A stretch of DNA of 64,000 nucleotides from Acinetobacter venetianus RAG-1 = CIP 110063 (GCF_000368585.1 NZ_KB849558.1:1577043-1641042); one strand, 5' to 3'. Shown: positions 8,035 through 17,616, numbered from the stretch's first letter. Made by a program: numbers and translations. Notes: generated by a model not told the origin, from the sequence alone.

Positions 8035-9141
8035 ATGAAAATTAAATATTTAGTTCTCGCTTTGCTTCCGCTTTCATTAATGGCTTGTCAAACAGTACAA
8101 AACGTTAGTGATAACGTAATTAATCAAATTAACACGAATGCTGCGAAAAACTTAACTGAATATAATTGGACATATCAAGGTTCTAAAGCATCTAAACCTT
8201 TAGTGCTATCTTTTAGCCAAGATCAAAAACTTTCAATCCAAACTGGCTGTAATAATCAAGGTGGTACGTGGAAAGTTGAAGGCAACAGCATTGTTGTTTC
8301 GCCACTTGTATCGACAATGATGGCTTGTGCAGATGACTTAATGCAACAAGAACGCTTATCTTCTGATATTTTCAGCGAGAAAAAAGTACCATTTGCAATC
8401 AGCACTTTAAATGGTGAAGCGATCTTGACTGTAACTGATAGTAAAGGTCAAAAACACGTATTTGCAGGTACTAAAGTGGAAAGTAATAACGTATTAACAA
8501 ATTACACTTGGTCATATCAGCCAGCTGAGACAAAACGTCCAATCGTATTGAGTTTCTTGGCAAATGACCGTCTCTCTGTAGATACAGGTTGTAACCGCCT
8601 TAATACCTCTTGGAAAGTTGAAAATGGTCAAATCATTACTGGTGATGGTGCATCAACATTAATGGCATGTGATCCTGCATTAATGAAACAAGAGCAATTT
8701 GCTGGTGAATTATTAACAAAAGGAAAAATTCCTTTCGAAGTGAATACAACTGATTTACACGCACCAAGCTTGGCACTGACGGATGCAAAAGGTCAAAAAT
8801 ATACTTTTGTTGGTAAAATGACCCCTGAAACAAAATACCAATCTGAAGGTAAAACTGTTTTCTTGGAAATCGCACCAGAAACTAAATCATGTGTAGGTGT
8901 TGCTCCACAAACTTGTATGCAAGTACGTGAAGTAAAATATGATGACAAAGGCATCAAAACTTATGCAGATAAAAACTGGTCATTGTATTACGGCCAAATC
9001 GAAGGTTTTGAGCACAATCCAAATCAACGTGTAATCGTTCGTGTTAAACGTTTTGATATTAAAAATCCTGCTGCTGATCAATCTAGCATTGCAGATGTAT
9101 TAGATATGGTTGTTGAACAAGAAATTGTGAAAAAACCATAA
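8035..9141 (+). CDS. Lipoprotein with tandem META domains and a C-terminal DUF4377-like domain
   Basis: The N-terminus is a lipoprotein signal peptide with lipobox LMAC (Cys18). Two homologous META/HslJ-type domains follow at about 38-150 and 157-262. They share W-x-Y-x(4-7)-KP(L/I)VLSF, a (Q/D)TGCN motif and (S/T)LMAC. The third part (about 270-368) has FLEIAPETKSCVG, TCMQVREV, IEGFEHNPNQRV-V-VKR and NPAADQSS, typical of DUF4377. META domains occur in heat-shock protein HslJ and envelope stress lipoproteins; the molecular activity is unknown. It is probably membrane-anchored facing the periplasm. The gene is monocistronic with its own terminator. Confidence 0.88.
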   Translation: MKIKYLVLALLPLSLMACQTVQNVSDNVINQINTNAAKNLTEYNWTYQGSKASKPLVLSFSQDQKLSIQTGCNNQGGTWKVEGNSIVVSPLVSTMMACADDLMQQERLSSDIFSEKKVPFAISTLNGEAILTVTDSKGQKHVFAGTKVESNNVLTNYTWSYQPAETKRPIVLSFLANDRLSVDTGCNRLNTSWKVENGQIITGDGASTLMACDPALMKQEQFAGELLTKGKIPFEVNTTDLHAPSLALTDAKGQKYTFVGKMTPETKYQSEGKTVFLEIAPETKSCVGVAPQTCMQVREVKYDDKGIKTYADKNWSLYYGQIEGFEHNPNQRVIVRVKRFDIKNPAADQSSIADVLDMVVEQEIVKKP

Positions 9142-9158
9142 TCGTATTCTAGTAATAA

Positions 9159-9190
9159 AAAATCCGATGCTTTAGCATCGGATTTTTTAT
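9159..9190. terminator. Bidirectional terminator between the META lipoprotein gene and gdhA
   Basis: Stem AATCCGATGC/GCATCGGATT (9161-9170 and 9175-9184) with A- and T-runs on both sides, so it can act for both convergent genes. Confidence 0.88.
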
Positions 9191-9229
9191 GGAAAGCCTT
9201 ATTTATTAAACAGGGTTTTAGAGGGGGAC

Positions 9230-10576
9230 TTAATAAATGCCCTGCCCCAGTATCGCATCTGCAACTTTAACAAAACCAGCAATGTTCGCACCATCAACAT
9301 AATTGATTGTGCCATCTTCTTGCGTACCATACTTGACACAGTTTCGATGAATCTCTTTCATAATCGCATGTAAACGCTCATCGACCTGCTCGAAAGACCA
9401 ACCTAAGCGATTCGCATTTTGGGACATCTCTAAACCAGATGTCGCGACACCGCCTGCATTTGATGCTTTACCTGGTGCATATAAAATCTTCGCCTCAACG
9501 AATTTTTCAACGGCTTCAAGTGTAGATGGCATGTTTGCTCCTTCAGCTACGCAGATCACACCATTAGCAAGTAATGCTGCTGCATCCTCACCATTTAATT
9601 CATTCTGAGTGGCACATGGCAAAGCAATATCAACAGGAATATGCCACGGTGTTTGTCCTTCGAAATATTCAAATCCGTGTTTCGAAGCAAACTCTGAAAT
9701 ACGTCCACGTTTGACATTTTTCAGCTCCATCACCTCATCTAAAAGTTCTTTACTGAAGCCATTTTTCAAATACACAGTACCATTTGAGTCAGAGAGAGTC
9801 ACAACTTTTGCACCGAGGAACATCGCTTTTTCTGCTGCGAACTGCGCCACATTTCCTGAGCCAGAAACTGAAACTATTTTACCTACGAAATTATCACCAC
9901 GCGTTTTCAACATTTCTTCAGCGAAATAAACCGTACCATAACCCGTTGCTTCAGGACGAGCGAGAGAACCACCAAATGAAATACCTTTACCTGTAAACAC
10001 ACACGAAGTGTCATTGCTTAGTTTTTTCATCATGCCCGTCATATAACCGACTTCGCGTCCACCAACACCAATATCTCCTGCTGGAATATCCGTATTTGAA
10101 CCCAAATGACGATATAACTCGAACATCAATGCTTGGCAAAAACGCATGATCTCAGCTTCAGACTTACCCTTTGGATCAAAGTCAGAACCGCCTTTACCAC
10201 CACCCATAGGCAAAGTAGTTAACGCATTTTTAAAGGTTTGCTCAAAACCTAAAAATTTTAAAATTGATAAATTCACAGATGGATGAAAACGCATACCACC
10301 TTTATATGGGCCAATTGCTGAGTTATATTGCACGCGGAATCCACGATTGACATGCACTTGCCCTCGATCATCCATCCAAGATACACGGAACTGAATCACT
10401 CGTTCGGGTTCAATCAGTCGTTCTAAAAGACCATGTTCAGCATATTTTGGATTTTTCTGTATAAATGGCCACAAGCTTGTCATTACTTCTTCAACAGCTT
10501 GTAGAAACTCAGGTTGATGTGGATCTCTTGCTTCAACATAAGCTAAGAAGTCACTTAAATTGCTGTATTTCAACAC
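9230..10576 (-). CDS. gdhA: NADP-specific glutamate dehydrogenase
   Basis: The 448-aa protein closely resembles E. coli GdhA (447 aa). It has the substrate domain with PYKGGMRFHPSVN and the catalytic-lysine motif PMGGGKGGSDFDPKGKS (about 121-137), then the Rossmann domain with VSGSGNVAQ and the C-terminal motif NAGGVATSGLEM-QN. It catalyses reductive amination of 2-oxoglutarate with NADPH, an ammonium-assimilating step. The start codon is GTG at 10576, immediately preceded by an in-frame TGA. A GGGGGTGA SD abuts it, so TTG at 10573 is an alternative start. The neighbours are convergent or unrelated; I infer no operon. Confidence 0.97.
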   Translation of the reverse strand: MLKYSNLSDFLAYVEARDPHQPEFLQAVEEVMTSLWPFIQKNPKYAEHGLLERLIEPERVIQFRVSWMDDRGQVHVNRGFRVQYNSAIGPYKGGMRFHPSVNLSILKFLGFEQTFKNALTTLPMGGGKGGSDFDPKGKSEAEIMRFCQALMFELYRHLGSNTDIPAGDIGVGGREVGYMTGMMKKLSNDTSCVFTGKGISFGGSLARPEATGYGTVYFAEEMLKTRGDNFVGKIVSVSGSGNVAQFAAEKAMFLGAKVVTLSDSNGTVYLKNGFSKELLDEVMELKNVKRGRISEFASKHGFEYFEGQTPWHIPVDIALPCATQNELNGEDAAALLANGVICVAEGANMPSTLEAVEKFVEAKILYAPGKASNAGGVATSGLEMSQNANRLGWSFEQVDERLHAIMKEIHRNCVKYGTQEDGTINYVDGANIAGFVKVADAILGQGIY

Positions 10577-10924
10577 TCACCCCCGACACAATGATTCATT
10601 ATGGTGCTAAAAATGCACCAAAAAGAATATCTCACAAATTAGAGATACTTTGCTATTAGGTATGAGTATAGTTTTTCTAATTTTTAAAATTTATTTATAT
10701 TTATCAACAAAATATTTAAATAAATATTCATTATTTATATTATAAATACCAAATTAAAAACTATAAAATTCAAATAAAATTATTAAATAGCACCAAAAAC
10801 AACCAAAAATGGCACTATTATTAATCAAAAAAGAATGAATGAATGACAATTCTAGGCTCAATAGCTTGAGGAGTTTTGCCTAGCATTTTCAAAACAATGT
10901 CTCTGTTTTTAATTACGTCTCACT
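10577..10924. other. AT-rich intergenic region upstream of gdhA
   Basis: There is no gene in this 348-bp stretch. It holds a short inverted repeat GGTGC-TAAAAAT-GCACC (10603-10619) just upstream of gdhA and a second GCACCAAAAA copy at 10790-10799. These could be part of gdhA control, but no specific regulator site is recognised. Confidence 0.35.
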
Positions 10925-12122
10925 TTAGCTTTCAAAAGGCTGTCCAAACAATACAACCAATAAACACAGGATTCCAACGCACAGTGAAAACACAAACTTA
11001 GCTTTAGCTATTCGGAAATGTACCCACATTGAACTCAAACATTGAAAAAAGTAATACAGTGCAAAACCTTTAGATGCAAAGCTAATAATTTCAAAAATAT
11101 CGAATGACCAAACTAAAACAATGCACGCGGCAGCAATGAAAACATAAGCAACTTTTACAGATACTCTTTGTTGCGAGACTTCATTAACTAGCCCCCCCAT
11201 TTCCAGCAAAATCTGCTAATGCAGCACTGAGTTGACTCGTTACCGCAGCAATAAATAGGAAAATAGGTGCACCCCAAAACACATACTTTGCAATATCAAT
11301 CACAGATGTATCTGAGATTTCGCCACTAAGCGGATGTAATTGAAAAACCAGACTAAACAATAGAATGAAAATGATATAAATGCCTGTACTCAATAATTGA
11401 GCATTGCACATACTTTTCACTCTAATTTCTGCTGAATACTCTTTTCCTAAATAACGACTGGTTTCAAAGCCCTGAATCATAATGAGTAAGCCCATAATGA
11501 TTGGAATATGCTTCATATCAAAGCTAGAAGGTACATGACTGGGAGCTTGATGATCTAAATTGAAAAACAACAAAGCACACAGAAAAACAGTAATGATGCT
11601 CAACTTAATATTTACAGCAAAGATCTCAATTTTTTCGAGTATTTTAAATCCTCGGAAATAACCAAAGAATGCCATTAATAGTAGAACCACTGTCGTGATG
11701 ATCTGTGTTGTTCCTGAAAATTGAATGGAAAAAATTCTGACAATAAATGATGAAAACAAATACAAATAATAGGTGACTGAAAGTACATACGCTGCGGTTA
11801 ACGCAATGTCGCTTAAACGCTCAATCTGCAATAAATGACGATCTTGTTGAGCAGCCAAGTTAGGTTCAACGTGCTGAATATTCCAACGAATAATTTGACC
11901 AATTGAGTACGCAAATACGCATAAAGTCACCATCACATAAATCGCATAATGACCACTTAAATCATTCAATAAAGGTGCTGCGATCAGAAAACCACTACCA
12001 ATGATTGATGCCAATGGCGTTACTGTTGCACGCCACACAGGTTTATTTCTTATTTTTGGATGAGACAACACCCATACTATAAGTATGGCTAATACACCCC
12101 AAATTATTGTTACGATTGGCAT
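10925..12122 (-). pseudogene. APC-like amino-acid permease, split by a +1 frameshift in a G7 tract
   Basis: Two overlapping frames form one protein. The upstream fragment (12122 to 11184, 312 aa) has about nine hydrophobic helices and an APC-like GSGFLIAAPLL near residue 42. It ends shortly after LADFAGNGG with the shifted tail AS. The downstream fragment (to 10925) continues the sequence as LVNEVSQQRVSVKVAYVF with three further helices. The break sits in seven G on the minus strand (11192-11198). Six G would join both parts into one protein of about 400 aa. Causes could be a real inactivating indel, phase variation or a homopolymer sequencing error. The substrate is unknown; family membership rests on topology and the glycine motif only. 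Confidence 0.75.
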
Positions 12123-12281
12123 AAAAATACGCTTTACGACACTTTAATATTATTCAACTCCATTCTAATCAAGAAATCTTAAAGCTGTATAGAAATCAAA
12201 TCTAATCAACTGAGAAAGTTATCTTGACCCTATGCTGTTTTTTCTTCATCATCGCTGTCGTTTTAACAAGTTGTTGGTTCT

Positions 12282-13073
12282 ATGGACGCCTCTATCGCAC
12301 TCATTCGTGAAATTGATGCATTACTTCCGCAAACACAATGTGGTTTGTGCGGGCACCGTGATGGATGCTTGCCGTATGCAAAATCGATTGCTGAAGGCGA
12401 GGAAGCGAATAAATGTGTTCCGGGTGGACAACCTGTGGCTGACGCATTGGCAACACTTTTAAAACGCCCTGTATTGATCGCTGAACCAAGTGTTTGGGAT
12501 ATTCAATCAGATGGACGTCCGCAGCAAATGAAAGCGGTAATCCGTGAAGATGAATGCATTGGCTGTACTAAATGTATTAGTGCCTGCCCTGTTGATGCAA
12601 TTATTGGCAGTGGTAAGCTCATGCATACCATTTTAACCGACCTGTGCACAGGTTGTGAGCTTTGTATTCCACCATGTCCTGTTGACTGTATTGATCTAGT
12701 TGAGGATACAGCTCCAGTTGCTAACGACGAGCAGCGGATCAAAGTACAAGATGATCTCAGACATCGCTACTATGCACATATTCAACGTGAAGAAAAATAT
12801 CGAATTCATCGTAAAGGCCCGATTGTACGTGCTGAAATTGATGCTGCATTTTTTGCGAAATTCTCCCAAGAACTCAATAATGTCCCAGCAATTACCTTGA
12901 CTGAAAAAGTTGCTGAATCGCCTGCTTTGGATGCAAAGACCACGATTGAGTTAGCAAAACTACGTACACAGATCAAAAAGTTGGAAAAGCAGCTCAGCTT
13001 ACGTGCAGATGAGAAAAAACAGCTGCAACTAAGTGAATTACAACAACGCTTAAACGAATTGCTGGAGGGTTAA
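12282..13073 (+). CDS. rnfB: RnfB/RsxB-like electron-transport iron-sulfur protein
   Basis: The 263-aa protein has the RnfB 4Fe-4S domain ([19 protein letters not shown], with a further Cys in NKCVPGG, about 14-53). Two ferredoxin-type 4Fe-4S motifs follow at about 90-130: [14 protein letters not shown] and [14 protein letters not shown]. The C-terminal 130 residues are charged and partly coiled-coil. Family role: electron transfer within the Rnf/Rsx membrane complex. There are no rnfACDGE neighbours, and the usual N-terminal membrane helix is missing from this frame: an in-frame TAA at 12264-12266 closes it upstream. It is a solo RnfB in a two-gene unit with nth, as is usual beside nth in gammaproteobacteria. 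Confidence 0.88.
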   Translation: MDASIALIREIDALLPQTQCGLCGHRDGCLPYAKSIAEGEEANKCVPGGQPVADALATLLKRPVLIAEPSVWDIQSDGRPQQMKAVIREDECIGCTKCISACPVDAIIGSGKLMHTILTDLCTGCELCIPPCPVDCIDLVEDTAPVANDEQRIKVQDDLRHRYYAHIQREEKYRIHRKGPIVRAEIDAAFFAKFSQELNNVPAITLTEKVAESPALDAKTTIELAKLRTQIKKLEKQLSLRADEKKQLQLSELQQRLNELLEG

Positions 13074-13074
13074 C

Positions 13075-13761
13075 ATGTCAACTAAAAATATGACCAAAAA
13101 GCAAATTCAAATCTTTTTTGAACGGTTGCGTGAACAACGACCAAATCCTCAAACAGAATTAAACTACACATCTCCATTTGAATTACTCATCGCAGTGATG
13201 CTTTCTGCTCAGGCAACAGATGTCAGTGTTAATAAAGCCACAGACAAACTTTATCCAATTGCCAATACAGCACAAAGTATTCTCAATTTGGGTGTAGATG
13301 GCTTAAAAGAATATATAAAAACCATTGGTTTATATAACTCCAAAGCGGAAAATGTGATTAAGACTTGCCGTATCTTGGTTGAACAGTATCAAGGACAAGT
13401 GCCTGAAACACGTAAAGAACTTGAAGCATTGCCGGGTGTGGGGCGAAAAACTGCCAATGTTGTGCTCAATACTGCATTTGGCCAGCCGACCATGGCAGTG
13501 GATACGCATATTTTCCGTGTTGGTAATCGCACAGGTTTAGCAGTAGGAAAAAATGTTCTCGAAGTTGAACATCGTTTAGTTAAAGTGATTCCCAAAGAAT
13601 TTATTATTGATTCACATCATTGGCTAATCTTGCATGGACGCTATTGCTGTATCGCACGTAAACCAAAATGTGGCGAATGTATTGTCTCAGATGTCTGTAA
13701 TTGGCCAGATCGTTTTGAGTTTGGTGCGGCTAAAATGATTAAAACAAAAAACCTCAGTTAG
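13075..13761 (+). CDS. nth: Endonuclease III
   Basis: The 228-aa protein starts one base after the rnfB stop. It has the helix-hairpin-helix LEALPGVGRKTANVVL with the catalytic lysine (about residue 128) and the catalytic aspartate in VDTHIFRV (about 145). The C-terminal 4Fe-4S cluster Cys-x6-Cys-x2-Cys-x5-Cys lies in CIARKPKCGECIVSDVC. It is a DNA glycosylase/AP lyase that removes oxidised pyrimidines in base excision repair. It carries about a dozen more N- and C-terminal residues than the E. coli enzyme (211 aa). The last codons and stop lie inside the terminator hairpin. Confidence 0.97.
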   Translation: MSTKNMTKKQIQIFFERLREQRPNPQTELNYTSPFELLIAVMLSAQATDVSVNKATDKLYPIANTAQSILNLGVDGLKEYIKTIGLYNSKAENVIKTCRILVEQYQGQVPETRKELEALPGVGRKTANVVLNTAFGQPTMAVDTHIFRVGNRTGLAVGKNVLEVEHRLVKVIPKEFIIDSHHWLILHGRYCCIARKPKCGECIVSDVCNWPDRFEFGAAKMIKTKNLS

Positions 13762-13780
13762 TCCTGAGGTTTTTTTTGCT
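13745..13780. terminator. Bidirectional terminator at the nth/62-aa ORF convergence
   Basis: Stem AACCTCA(G)/(C)TGAGGTT flanked by A6 and T8. It overlaps the 3' coding ends of both convergent genes, whose stop codons overlap by four bases. Confidence 0.85.
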
Positions 13781-13946
13781 GTTGTAACTTAGGATGGAGT
13801 TGGCGAGCTTTACCATACTTCTTATTTTCTAATACTTGCTGTTTTTGCACATGACGCAGCATTTTTTGGCTTTGGTATAATAAAAATAACAGCAAAATCA
13901 AGCTTAAAATTACCGTTACGATCAATACGATTTTTAACACATCCAC
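13758..13946 (-). CDS. Small single-pass membrane protein, unknown function
   Basis: This 62-codon frame encodes an N-terminal transmembrane helix (about 4-24, rich in Ile, Leu and Val) followed by a basic, Gln/Lys-rich cytoplasmic tail. Two in-frame GTG starts exist. The SD GAGG is 8 nt before the second (13940) and too close to the first (13946), so a 60-aa product is likely. It lies 60 bp downstream of the VWA gene with no terminator between them. It could be the last gene of the MoxR-VWA operon, or an independent small gene. I recognise no family. Confidence 0.55.
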   Translation of the reverse strand: MDVLKIVLIVTVILSLILLLFLLYQSQKMLRHVQKQQVLENKKYGKARQLHPKLQQQKKPQD

Positions 13947-14006
13947 ATCCTCAATTTACCACAACATTTGGCGCCATCAATGATTTGACCACCGCCCAAA
14001 CGAGCA

Positions 14007-15182
14007 TTATGACAGATTTTCTTGCTGTGTTGCGTACCATGCATGTACATCACGCTTCTCAATCGCAGTCGCCATCAACTCAGGAAATTGATCAGGCGTA
14101 CAAGCAAAAGTTGGAATGCCCATATCCGCAAAAATCTGTGCATGTTGCGTGTCATACCACGGCGCGCCATCATCTGACAATGCCAACAGCGCAATCACTT
14201 GCACGCCACTCTCGAGCATTTCTGCCACCTGTTTTAACATTTGCTTGGCATCTCCGCCTTCACACAAGTCACTAATCAGAATAAAAATCGTATCTTCTGG
14301 ACGAGTAATCTTGCCACGACAATATTTAATCGCTTTGGCAATATCAGTACCGCCACCCAATTGTGTACCAAACAGCACATCCACAGGATCTTCCAACAAC
14401 GGGGTTAGATCAGCAATTTCGGTATCAAACACAATCATTTGAGTATTGACTGCCCGAATGCTTGCCATCACTGCTGCAAAGACACTGGAATAAATGACCG
14501 AGGGTGCCATTGAACCACTTTGGTCGACACAGAGGACTATATCTTTCAAAGCAGTTTGTTGGCGTGGATGGCCATATAACTCATGCGGAATAATGGTCTG
14601 AAATTCTTCTTGCCAATGTTTAAGATTGGCTTGAATGGTACGCTGCCAATTAATATCTTGTACGCGCTTCGGACGACGCGTATGCGCTGAACGATTGATG
14701 CTGCCGCGTATCGCTTGTTGTAAGGGTTGTTTTAATCGATTTTCCAACTCCTCCACCAATTGCCGTACCACAATACGGGCAGTTTCTTTGGTTTTTTCTG
14801 GCATCAAATGATTCAACGAAATCAGCGTTGAGACCAAACTGATATCCACTTCAACACTTGCCAATAACTCTGGTTCTAACAGCATTTGCTGTAAATTCAA
14901 ACGTTCCAATGCATCTTTTTGAATGACTTTGACCACAGAGGATGGAAAGTATTGCCGAATATCCCCCAGCCATTGCGCCACTTTGGGACTGGAGCGCCCT
15001 AAGCCACCACGCTGAGTCGCTTGCTCTGCTTGATAAAGTTGATTCAAACAGGCTTGCATTTGACTGTCTTGTTCCGACCAACCGACGGGCTGCTGATTGG
15101 CATTAGGCACTTGCCCCAAAATTAAACGCCAACGGCGTTCTTGTTCCGCAATATCGGTGGCTAATTCATGATTCATGTCCAT
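14007..15182 (-). CDS. VWA-domain protein of a MoxR-VWA operon (YehP-like)
   Basis: The 391-aa protein has a helical N-terminal half (1-210) and a C-terminal von Willebrand A domain (about 211-375). A complete MIDAS metal site is visible: Asp220-x-Ser222-x-Ser224 in DQSGSM, Thr279 in GGGTD and Asp305 in ISDLCEGG. There is no signal peptide or membrane helix, so it is probably cytoplasmic. VWA proteins of this type work with MoxR AAA+ ATPases, as in RavA-ViaA. E. coli YehP is the likely counterpart. Its ATG starts immediately after the stop of the DUF5682 gene (TAAATG), implying translational coupling. It is the last large gene of a five-gene minus-strand operon. The client or target is unknown. 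Confidence 0.9.
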   Translation of the reverse strand: MDMNHELATDIAEQERRWRLILGQVPNANQQPVGWSEQDSQMQACLNQLYQAEQATQRGGLGRSSPKVAQWLGDIRQYFPSSVVKVIQKDALERLNLQQMLLEPELLASVEVDISLVSTLISLNHLMPEKTKETARIVVRQLVEELENRLKQPLQQAIRGSINRSAHTRRPKRVQDINWQRTIQANLKHWQEEFQTIIPHELYGHPRQQTALKDIVLCVDQSGSMAPSVIYSSVFAAVMASIRAVNTQMIVFDTEIADLTPLLEDPVDVLFGTQLGGGTDIAKAIKYCRGKITRPEDTIFILISDLCEGGDAKQMLKQVAEMLESGVQVIALLALSDDGAPWYDTQHAQIFADMGIPTFACTPDQFPELMATAIEKRDVHAWYATQQENLS

Positions 15183-17540
15183 TTAACTCTCCACCGCAAC
15201 AGGCTGTAAATACGCATAAATTTCATCTAAAACCGCTTGTGCACGCGCTACATCCAATGCTGTGGTTTGCGCGACGTGTTCCACCTGTTTCTGTGCCACT
15301 TTTTGCACCAGTTGCTGTGCCTCAGCAGGGCTAAAACTGGCTGCCGTTCTGGCTAAAATTGGCAATAATTCAATAAATTGTGATTCTTCTAGTCCAGCCA
15401 CCCATTGATGTACAATCATCCACAAACTAGGTTCATGAATCAGTAACAGGGCTTGATGCGTTAAAAAGCCTTCAAACCATGCTGCACTGTAATCTGCTGT
15501 TTGTCCGACTGACAGCGCACGAGACAAATAGGCTTGGGTTTGTGGGATATCCAACACCTGTTGCTGACGCGCTAAACGTACACAATAGCCATGTAAATAG
15601 CCTTGCATCTGCTCTTGTTGCAACAATTTCTGCAAGGTCTCTTGCCATAGCTGTAGCAGTTCATCTTGTTGCAATTGTCCTAACAGCTCATATAAGCTTT
15701 GCAGTTGTTGTGCAAACTGTTGTGCGGATTCTGCATTGAGTTGTAGGCAGTAACTCGGCAAACTCAGCATCAAACGAATGGCTAAATGCTCGACCACTTG
15801 CTGCAAATGCACTGTGGATAACTGGCGCACGCTACCATAACGTAATGCCGTAATCAGCGGTTTGAGCGTCGCCAAAATCACACTCGGGTCTTGATGCTGC
15901 GTGGATAGTTCATCTAACTTGGTTAAGGCAACATCTAAACTTTGATCCAAACCTGACAATAAAATGTGCTCAATCCAACGTGCCACTTGCGCGACATCAT
16001 CCGATTGTCTGAGTTGATGTTCGACATAGTTTTGACTGGCAAGCTCAATACTATTGCCCCACAATGACATTTCGTTCAAATACAAACTGCTTTCAGGTTG
16101 CCAAGACAATTGCCAGACCTCTTTAAAACTGCCCTGACCTGAACCTGTGCCTGCCAAATCTGCCCAAGCCACCCCCAACAAGGTCACACAATGTAAAAAT
16201 TGACTTTTTTCCAAATCAAAAGCATTGCGCAAATCTAAAGTAATTTCACGATGTGGTGCTTCTAGCTTCAAACGAAAGTGCTTCACCTGCTGCAAAAAAT
16301 CCTTCTGGATCGGCAATTCAATCAAAGCTTCAGGCACTTGACCTAGTTTCTCATCTTGCAACAGTTTATTAAGTACAGGTTGTGGAATCTCTAAACCATG
16401 ATTCAGTACCGTTTGAATCACTTCAAACAAATCTTCTAAATCAGGAATACACCGCCCACGCAGTTGCAATAAAGATTGAATCAATTGCACCGCATCAATA
16501 ATCTGTGCACTTGAGGCATCCTGCCCTGCTTGACGCAAGGCATGAGCAAACTGACTGAGCCAATCAATACTGATTTTTTCTGCATCGACCTGCCCATCAA
16601 CTGCCTGCTGATAATGCTTCCATAAATGTGCATACCAACCGACGGCCTGAACCCCTGCGCCATAACCACTGTCCCGACTTAATCGCCCGTGTGTCCATGC
16701 AATCCACGCAGATTCGATTTTGGTTTTCGGCAAACCTTTTAGTAATTCTGTATCATCCTTTCGTGTCGCTTTTAAATCATTCAAAACAGGTGCATGCCAT
16801 GCGCCACAAATCACCACAATATTTTCATAGCCTTGCTTTTCGGCTTGGCGAATAATTTTGCGCATATAGGCTTCACGATACTGCTCGATTCTTGTTGCGG
16901 TATCTTGCTCTACTGGGAATTGCTCAGTTTGTTCCGTGATATAGTTACGTAATGCTGCCATGGCATCGTTAATGGCGACAAACATTTGACCTGCATGCGG
17001 TTGCTGTTCAACCAAATGTTCCCAAAAACGCTCACTGTCTTGATAACCTGCTTGTTGTGCCAATAATTGAATCGGATCATGGCGAATGGCGAACACATTC
17101 GGCAATGCATTCTCTGCGACATCAGGTTCAATTTCCTCATCATCTTCCGTGCAGTCATCACCTTCATTTTGCTGGGCATCTAAACCCTGTTGAATTTCAG
17201 CTTGCCACTGTTGTTGCAAAGCAAAACTATGCTGCAAAGGCAAATCCATAAATTCTACCGCGACTTGCTGCTGCACGGCGTATTGCAAGGCTTGCCACTC
17301 AGGCGAAAATTCAGCAAAAGGATAAAACACCGCCTGTGACCGTACTTCTTTCTGTGCTGGGGTATTCAACAACAACGCCACAGGCGGACGAAAATCGGCA
17401 TGATGTAACTGTTCAATCAAGGCATTGGCATCAGGTGGCCCTTCAATCAAAATACAATCAGGTTTGATCTGTGCCATAGCATTACAGACACTACGGGCTG
17501 AACCTGGCCCATGATGTCGAATCCCCAAAATGTGCAGCAT
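15183..17540 (-). CDS. DUF5682/YehM-like protein with a ChaN/TraB-like N-terminal motif
   Basis: This is a large cytoplasmic protein (785 aa). The N-terminus reads LGIRHHGPGSARS followed by ILIEGPPDANAL, then YPFAEFSPEWQA, FMDLP and, near residue 265, IVVICGAWHAPVL. This spacing of histidines and acidic residues resembles the ChaN/EreA/TraB superfamily of putative metal-dependent hydrolases, and suggests an enzymatic N-terminal half; that is inference. The C-terminal half is Gln/Leu-rich and helical. E. coli YehM (of similar size, beside YehL/YehP) appears to be the counterpart. An SD (AAGGA) precedes ATG 17540. The gene sits between the MoxR and VWA genes. Confidence 0.82.
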   Translation of the reverse strand: MLHILGIRHHGPGSARSVCNAMAQIKPDCILIEGPPDANALIEQLHHADFRPPVALLLNTPAQKEVRSQAVFYPFAEFSPEWQALQYAVQQQVAVEFMDLPLQHSFALQQQWQAEIQQGLDAQQNEGDDCTEDDEEIEPDVAENALPNVFAIRHDPIQLLAQQAGYQDSERFWEHLVEQQPHAGQMFVAINDAMAALRNYITEQTEQFPVEQDTATRIEQYREAYMRKIIRQAEKQGYENIVVICGAWHAPVLNDLKATRKDDTELLKGLPKTKIESAWIAWTHGRLSRDSGYGAGVQAVGWYAHLWKHYQQAVDGQVDAEKISIDWLSQFAHALRQAGQDASSAQIIDAVQLIQSLLQLRGRCIPDLEDLFEVIQTVLNHGLEIPQPVLNKLLQDEKLGQVPEALIELPIQKDFLQQVKHFRLKLEAPHREITLDLRNAFDLEKSQFLHCVTLLGVAWADLAGTGSGQGSFKEVWQLSWQPESSLYLNEMSLWGNSIELASQNYVEHQLRQSDDVAQVARWIEHILLSGLDQSLDVALTKLDELSTQHQDPSVILATLKPLITALRYGSVRQLSTVHLQQVVEHLAIRLMLSLPSYCLQLNAESAQQFAQQLQSLYELLGQLQQDELLQLWQETLQKLLQQEQMQGYLHGYCVRLARQQQVLDIPQTQAYLSRALSVGQTADYSAAWFEGFLTHQALLLIHEPSLWMIVHQWVAGLEESQFIELLPILARTAASFSPAEAQQLVQKVAQKQVEHVAQTTALDVARAQAVLDEIYAYLQPVAVES

Positions 17541-17616
17541 GATATGATCCTTATTTTAATCAAGCCTTTCTCAACCATCAGAAAGGCTAAGATAAACCGA
17601 TAATATTGTTATTGAA

